Assembly: GCF_048066115.1 (NCBI RefSeq)
Contig: NZ_JBLTYX010000008.1
Coordinates: 124,001-188,000, forward strand
Direction: 5' to 3'
Length of the DNA stretch: 64,000 bases
Origin: Niveispirillum sp048066115
GTDB taxonomy: Bacteria; Pseudomonadota; Alphaproteobacteria; Azospirillales; Azospirillaceae
Shown: positions 59,306-64,000 of the stretch, one piece after another
Layout of the letters: the number at the start of each line of letters is the position of its first letter
Numbering within the stretch: position 1 is the stretch's first letter
The notes under the pieces: generated by a model
The model's input: only the letters and a program-made list of their open reading frames with translations
The model's database searches: none
Told to the model about the DNA's origin: nothing
Translations under genes and position numbers: made by a program

Positions 59306-62011
59306 ATGGAGCCGCAGGGCCTGTCATTCGGGGAATTCCAGCTGTTGCCGGAGCGGCGTCTGCTGCTGCGCGACGGCCGTCCCGTGCGCCTGGGCAGCCG
59401 TGCCTTCGACCTGCTGATCACCCTGGCCGCCCGTCCCGGCGACGTCATCGCCAAGGAGGAACTGATCGCCCGCACCTGGCCCGGCACCTTCGTGGACGAG
59501 GCCAATCTGCGCGTCCATGTCGGCGCCCTGCGCAAGGTGCTGGGCGATGACCAGACCGGCAGCCGTTACATCACCAATGTGCCCGGCCGCGGCTATTGCT
59601 TCGTGGCTTCGGTCCGCGGCACCACCAGTCCCCCGCCGCCGCCATTACCGGTCGCCGTCCCCGTTTCCGGCAACCTGCCCGTCGCCATGACCCGCATCAT
59701 CGGGCGGGAGGAGGTGGTGGACGCCGTCGCCCTGCTGCTGTCGCGCCAGCGGCTGGTCAGCATCGTCGGGCCGGGCGGCATGGGCAAGACCACGGTGGCC
59801 GTGGCCGTCGCCGCGCGCCTGCGTCGTCCCGACGGGGTGCTGTTCGTCGATCTGGCACCGGTTGCCGACCCCACCGCCGTGCCCGGCGCGCTGGCCACCC
59901 TGCTGGGTGTGGCCGACCGGCAGGAGAATCTGGCCGGCGATCTGGTGGAACGGCTGCGCGACCGCGACATGCTGCTGGTCCTGGATAATTGCGAACATGT
60001 GATCGAGGCGGTGGCCGGTCTGGCGGAGATGCTGCTGGTCCGGCTGCCGTCGCTCTCCATCCTGGCCACCAGCCGGGAACCGCTGCGCGCCGCAGGCGAA
60101 TGGGTGCAGCGGCTGCGGCCGCTCGACGTGCCGCCGGTGGAGGTGGTGTCTGCTGCTGACGCCATGGGTTCCGCCGCCGTGCAGCTGTTCGTGGAACGGG
60201 CGTCCGCTTGCCTGGGCGGTTATGAACTGAGCGATGCCGATGCCGTCGATGTGGCGGAGATCTGCCGCCGCCTGGACGGGATCGCGCTGGCCATCGAACT
60301 GGCGGCCGGTCATCTGGACACGATCGGCATCCGGGGGCTGGCGGCGTCGCTGGATGATTGTTTCCGCGTGCTGACCCGTGGCCGGCGCACGGCCCTGCCC
60401 CGGCATCAGACGCTGCGCGCCACGCTGGATTGGAGCTATCGCATCCTGCCGCCTGCCGAACAGGTGCTGCTGCGCCACCTGTCGGTGTTCAATGGCAGTT
60501 TCACGGCCGCGGTGGCCGCCGACATCCTGCCGTCCGGCGGGGCGGGCATGGAAGACGCGCTGGCCGATCTGGCGGCCAAGTCGTTGCTGACCGCGGAACT
60601 GGGCGACGGGGCCGTGCGCTACCGCCTGCCCGACACGACGCGGGCCTATGCGCGGGGCAAGCTGGCGGAAGCGGGGGAGGATGGCACTTTGCGCCGCCGC
60701 CATGCCGCCCATTACCGCGCCATCTTCGAACAGGCCGAGGCGGCGTGGGAGACGATGCCCACCCCCGCCTGGCTGTCCGCCTATGTCGGTCATGTCGACA
60801 ATCTGCGCGCGGCGCTGGATTGGGCCTTCTCCGCCGAGGGTGATGCGTCCATCGCCATCGCCATCACCGTGGCGGCCGTGCCTTTCTGGTTCGCACTGTT
60901 GCAGGTGGATGAATGCCATTCCCGCGTGCTGCGCGCCCTGGAACTGCTGGAACAACCCGCGCGCCGCGATGACCGGCAGAGCATGAAGCTCTATGCGGCA
61001 CTCGGCTGGCAGCAGATGCGGGCCAGCGCCGGGCAACTGCATGGCGGTCCCGCCTGGCAGCGCACCCTGGAGATCGCCGAACAGGTGGGTGACACCGATT
61101 ACCAGTCCCGCGCGTTGTGGGCGCTGTGGGTAGACCGCACCAATGCCGGCGAACCGGTGGCCGCCATGGGCATCGCCGAACGGTTCGCCGATCTGGCGGC
61201 GCGGCAGGGCGACCGCGCCGATATCGACATTGCCGACCGCATGCGGGCAAGGTCGCTGCTGTTCCAGGGGCGGTTTGCCGAGGCGCAGGACCGTATCACC
61301 TTCATGCTGGACCGTTATATACCGCCGGTGAACCGCGCCCATACCGTGCGGTTCCAGTATGAACAGCGCAGCGTGGCCCGCATCACCCTGGCCCGCGTCC
61401 TATGGATGCGGGGCTTCCCCGATCAGGCGATATGTGAGGTGGAGGCGACGATCGCCGACGTCACCGAACAGCGCCACGACCTGACCCTGGCCCATGTCCT
61501 GTCGGATGCCGCCTGCGCCATCGCCCTGCTGAATGGCGATCTGGATCGGGCCGACCAATATATCGCCCTGCTACGCCGCCTGACCAAGGCGCATTCGCTG
61601 GATGTCTGGAACACCTATGCCGACGGGTTCGCGGGTGAATTGCTGATCCGGCGTGGGGCGCTGGCCGCCGGCCTGTCGCTGCTGGACGGTGCCTTGGAAA
61701 GGCTGCGGCGCACGAACTTCGTGCTGTATCAGACCGACATGATGCTGGCCCAGGCCCAAGGCCTGTCGCTGGCCGGCCGGCCGCAGGCGGGCTTGGCCAC
61801 CATCGACGCCGCCCTGGCCCGCTGTGCCCGCACGGGCGAGGCTTGGTACCTGGCAGAACTGCACCGGGTACGCGGCGACATATTGCTGTCGATGCATGAC
61901 CGGAAAGCCGAGGCCAAGGGTGAGTATGAAACCGCGCTGTCCATCGCCCGCGCCCAGCAGGCCCCATGCTGGGAGGTGCGGGCGGTGGCGGGGCTGGAAC
62001 GTTTGCGCTGA
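59306..62011 (+). CDS. Winged-helix regulator with STAND-type ATPase domain
   Basis: A 901-residue regulator. An OmpR/PhoB-type DNA-binding domain covers residues 1-105 (LGSRAFDLLITLAARPGDVIAKEELIARTWPG ... RYITNVPGRGYCF). An NB-ARC-like ATPase follows with Walker A GPGGMGKTT near 155 and Walker B MLLVLDNCEH near 225, then a C-terminal TPR-like helical region. There is no receiver domain. Such proteins bind a signal through the C-terminal part and oligomerise with ATP. GGGGGAGGGG precedes ATG 59306. Divergent placement suggests that it controls the isochorismatase and alpha/beta hydrolase genes. Confidence 0.9.
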   Translation: MEPQGLSFGEFQLLPERRLLLRDGRPVRLGSRAFDLLITLAARPGDVIAKEELIARTWPGTFVDEANLRVHVGALRKVLGDDQTGSRYITNVPGRGYCFVASVRGTTSPPPPPLPVAVPVSGNLPVAMTRIIGREEVVDAVALLLSRQRLVSIVGPGGMGKTTVAVAVAARLRRPDGVLFVDLAPVADPTAVPGALATLLGVADRQENLAGDLVERLRDRDMLLVLDNCEHVIEAVAGLAEMLLVRLPSLSILATSREPLRAAGEWVQRLRPLDVPPVEVVSAADAMGSAAVQLFVERASACLGGYELSDADAVDVAEICRRLDGIALAIELAAGHLDTIGIRGLAASLDDCFRVLTRGRRTALPRHQTLRATLDWSYRILPPAEQVLLRHLSVFNGSFTAAVAADILPSGGAGMEDALADLAAKSLLTAELGDGAVRYRLPDTTRAYARGKLAEAGEDGTLRRRHAAHYRAIFEQAEAAWETMPTPAWLSAYVGHVDNLRAALDWAFSAEGDASIAIAITVAAVPFWFALLQVDECHSRVLRALELLEQPARRDDRQSMKLYAALGWQQMRASAGQLHGGPAWQRTLEIAEQVGDTDYQSRALWALWVDRTNAGEPVAAMGIAERFADLAARQGDRADIDIADRMRARSLLFQGRFAEAQDRITFMLDRYIPPVNRAHTVRFQYEQRSVARITLARVLWMRGFPDQAICEVEATIADVTEQRHDLTLAHVLSDAACAIALLNGDLDRADQYIALLRRLTKAHSLDVWNTYADGFAGELLIRRGALAAGLSLLDGALERLRRTNFVLYQTDMMLAQAQGLSLAGRPQAGLATIDAALARCARTGEAWYLAELHRVRGDILLSMHDRKAEAKGEYETALSIARAQQAPCWEVRAVAGLERLR

Positions 62012-62014
62012 CGC

Positions 62015-63088
62015 TTACTCCCCCTCCGCCTGCCATCTGCGCAAGGCCGGCAGCACATGCCGGCCGAACAGGTCGCATTCGGCCGCGTGCGGGTAGCCTG
62101 ACAGGATGAACGCCTCCAGCCCCAGCGCGTGATAGGCCTTCAGCTTGGCCAGCACCTGGTCCGGATCACCGACGATGGCGGCACCGCAGCCCGACCGGGC
62201 GCGGCCGATGCCGGTCCACAGGTTTTCCTCGATATAACCATCCTGCTGCGTCGCCGCCTCGCGCAGTTCCGCCTGACGGCGCACGCCATAGGATTGGGCG
62301 TCCAGCGACTTGGCGCGGATGGCCGCCCCGGTTTCCGCGTCCAACTTGGACAGCAGGCGATCGGCGGCGTCGCGCGCTTCCGCTTCCGTATCGCGCACCA
62401 CCACATGCACGCGATAGCCGAAACGCAGGGACCGGCCATGGTTGGATGCCCGCTCCCGCAAATCCTTGATGATGCCGGCCACCCCGTCCAGCGTATCGGG
62501 CCACATCAGATAGACATCCGCCGCCTTGGCCGCCGCTTCCCGCGCCTCCGTTGACAGGCCGCCGAAATAGAGCGGCGGGCAGCGGCCGGAAACGGTGCGC
62601 ACACGCGGTGGGTCCAGCTTCAGCTTGTAGAACTCGCCCTGGAAATCCAGATGCTCGCCGTTCAGCAGCGTCTTCAGGATGTGCATCACCTCCACCGTGC
62701 GGTCATAGCGTGGACCCGATGCCAGGGTTTCGCCCGGCAGGTCGCTGGAGATGATGTTGATGGTCAGCCGGCCGTTCAGCATCCGGTCCAGCGTCGCCAC
62801 CTGCCGCGCGATCTGCGGTGGCCAGAATTCGCCGCAGCGGATGGCCAGCAGCAGCTTGATCTGCTTCAGCAGCGGTGCAACGGCGCCTGCGAACGCCACC
62901 CCGTCGATGCCCAGCTGATAGCCGGACGGCAGCAGCAGGTTGTCGTAACCCAGCTTGTCCGCCGTCTGCGCGATGGTGCGGCAATGGTCGAAGCTGGATT
63001 GCAGTGCCGGGTCGGGCTGCCCCAGGAATTCGAAATCATCATCGCAAAGGGCGGAGAACCAGGCGACTTCCAACGGACGGGCAGACAT
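62015..63088 (-). CDS. SsuD-like FMNH2-dependent monooxygenase (LLM class)
   Basis: A 357-residue luciferase-like flavin enzyme close to alkanesulfonate monooxygenase. Matching segments include LGYDNLLLPSGYQ, RQVATLDRMLNGRLTINIISSD, PPLYFGGLSTEA, LRFGYRVHVVVRDTEAEA, ENLWTGIG and GLEAFILSGYPHAAE. It would oxidise an organosulfonate or related compound with reduced flavin supplied by a reductase. No ssuE or ABC transporter genes are in view. It is convergent with the regulator gene (3-base gap) and divergent from the oxidoreductase at 63280. Confidence 0.9.
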   Translation of the reverse strand: MSARPLEVAWFSALCDDDFEFLGQPDPALQSSFDHCRTIAQTADKLGYDNLLLPSGYQLGIDGVAFAGAVAPLLKQIKLLLAIRCGEFWPPQIARQVATLDRMLNGRLTINIISSDLPGETLASGPRYDRTVEVMHILKTLLNGEHLDFQGEFYKLKLDPPRVRTVSGRCPPLYFGGLSTEAREAAAKAADVYLMWPDTLDGVAGIIKDLRERASNHGRSLRFGYRVHVVVRDTEAEARDAADRLLSKLDAETGAAIRAKSLDAQSYGVRRQAELREAATQQDGYIEENLWTGIGRARSGCGAAIVGDPDQVLAKLKAYHALGLEAFILSGYPHAAECDLFGRHVLPALRRWQAEGE

Positions 63089-63279
63089 GGGACGGGGCCT
63101 TTCATGGAACCGGGTAGGTGAAAGATGGTCGAGATATCGGTGTAATTCAACTCTAATGAATAACGATCAAGTCAAAATTGATTTTGATCATTATTATTTT
63201 GAATATTTTAGTGGACATTCATTTTATATTGTCATTTTATGTTTTCACCTTTTCCATCATTGTTGATGTAGGTGTTTGA
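63089..63279. promoter_or_regulatory. AT-rich divergent promoter region with a 16-bp palindrome
   Basis: About 190 bases, strikingly AT-rich from 63140 to 63270 against a GC-rich background. TCAAAATTGATTTTGA (63172-63187) is palindromic except for the central pair. It separates the SsuD-like and Gfo/Idh/MocA genes and probably holds both promoters and a regulator site. Confidence 0.6.
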
Positions 63280-64000
63280 ATGTCCAAGGTTCGGGTGGCG
63301 GTGATCGGGTCCGGCATGATGGGGGTGGAGCATCTGGCCAACCTTGCGCTGTTTGATGAGGTGGCGGTTGTGGCGCTGGTCGATCCGGTGCCGTCCTCGC
63401 TGCAATACGCGTCCGGCAAAGTGGCGGGTGCGGCGCATTTCACAAGCGTCACCGACCTGCTTGCCAGCGGCACGAAACCGGACGCGGTGATCATCGCCTC
63501 GCCCAACCACACCCATCATGATGTGCTGGCGCCCTTGTTCGAGACCGACCTGCATATCCTGTGCGAAAAGCCGCTCTGTTCCGATCTGGACGATGCCAAG
63601 CGGGTGGCGGAACGGGCGGCGGCGCACCGGGGCGTGTTCTGGGTCGGCATGGAATACCGCTTCATGCCGCCGGCCGCCGAATTCATCGCCCAGGTGCATG
63701 GCGGCCGCGTCGGGCGGCTGGTGATGCTGGCCATGCGCGAACACCGGTTCCCATTCCTGCCCAAGGTCGGCGACTGGAACCGGTTCAGCCGCAATACCGG
63801 CGGGACGATGGTGGAGAAATGCTGCCATTTCTTCGACCTGATGCGCCTGATCGTGCGGGCGGAACCGGTACGCGTGCATTGCTCCGGCGCCATGGATGTC
63901 AACCATCTGGATGAACGCTATGGCGGGCAGCGGCCGGACATCATCGATAACAGTTACACGGTGGTGGATTTCGATAATGGCGTGCGGGCCATGCTGGATC
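63280..64000 (+). CDS. Gfo/Idh/MocA family oxidoreductase, 3' end outside the window
   Basis: The first 240 codons are visible and the frame is open at the window edge. The N-terminal Rossmann fold has VAVIGSGMMGVEHLANL for NAD(P) binding, then IIASPNHTHHDVLAPLFETDLHILCEKPLC with the family EKP motif, and a C-terminal-domain start GGTMVEKCCHFFDLMRLI. The family oxidises or reduces sugars, inositols and related compounds. ATG 63280 is the first start after the AT-rich region; the ribosome binding site is weak. Confidence 0.9.
   Translation, partial: MSKVRVAVIGSGMMGVEHLANLALFDEVAVVALVDPVPSSLQYASGKVAGAAHFTSVTDLLASGTKPDAVIIASPNHTHHDVLAPLFETDLHILCEKPLCSDLDDAKRVAERAAAHRGVFWVGMEYRFMPPAAEFIAQVHGGRVGRLVMLAMREHRFPFLPKVGDWNRFSRNTGGTMVEKCCHFFDLMRLIVRAEPVRVHCSGAMDVNHLDERYGGQRPDIIDNSYTVVDFDNGVRAMLD

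Noticed and set aside
59645..61342. 565-codon minus-strand frame in the STAND regulator gene
   Set aside because: It is antisense to a well-defined regulator; its composition is His/Gln-rich noise.
1..64000. CRISPR array, prophage, insertion sequence or tRNA
   Set aside because: I saw no regularly spaced direct repeats, transposase or phage proteins, or cloverleaf-like sequence; the repeats found are palindromic and dispersed.

Overview
The window is about 64 kb of GC-rich DNA from an alphaproteobacterium. The gene content points to the Azospirillaceae: a soluble globin/PilZ chemoreceptor, a cbb3 oxidase, FecI/FecR with a TonB receptor, carbohydrate loci built round TonB receptors and tryptophan halogenases, and the common alphaproteobacterial palindrome GTCATCCCGGCGGAAGCC. 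A Niveispirillum- or Nitrospirillum-like genome is my inference; no rRNA or other taxonomic marker is present. I saw no tRNA, rRNA, CRISPR array, prophage or insertion sequence.

Layout. 1-15 kb: a partial gene, an enoyl-CoA hydratase-like protein, a 1,734-residue sensor kinase chimera with a degenerate Ser/Thr kinase domain, an S46 peptidase, a GST, a HupE-like membrane protein, a TAXI binding protein, a sensor with a degenerate GGDEF domain, a nucleoside hydrolase and a small membrane protein. 15-26 kb: a carbohydrate uptake locus with a GH3 beta-glucosidase, a TonB receptor, two tandem flavin-dependent halogenases and a LacI regulator. Similar CG-centred dyads lie upstream of the glucosidase, receptor and regulator. 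26-29.4 kb: a globin-coupled chemoreceptor with a C-terminal PilZ domain, an Lrp regulator, a small DUF6356-like protein and a YeiH exporter. 29.6-39.5 kb: a glucuronoxylan/hexuronate locus (uxaC, kduI, kduD, a HAD phosphatase, GH115, an ExuT-like transporter and GH43). GH115 and GH43 would remove glucuronate and xylose from oligosaccharides, the transporter would import uronate, and UxaC would isomerise it.

39.5-45 kb: a receiver / PAS histidine kinase / LuxR-type regulator trio of FixL/FixJ type, followed by an isochorismatase-fold hydrolase, an alpha/beta hydrolase and a membrane protein. 45-49 kb: an STN-type TonB receptor with its FecR anti-sigma and ECF sigma factors. 49-57 kb: one tightly spaced minus-strand run of MBL hydrolase, DJ-1-like protein, redoxin, catalase, ccoNOQP, a 60-residue membrane protein and a DUF2189 protein. 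This links peroxide removal to the high-affinity oxidase. 57-62 kb: an alpha/beta hydrolase and an isochorismatase-fold hydrolase opposite a large winged-helix/ATPase regulator. 62-64 kb: an SsuD-like flavin monooxygenase and, across an AT-rich regulatory region, the start of a Gfo/Idh/MocA oxidoreductase cut by the window edge.

Non-coding structure includes a ~115-bp palindromic repeat in three copies, a modular multi-hairpin element in two copies, a perfect 34-bp inverted repeat and several intrinsic terminators. The best candidates for something undescribed are the multi-hairpin element, the double-halogenase TonB locus with its shared operator, and the catalase-cbb3 gene run with its small Cys-containing protein.
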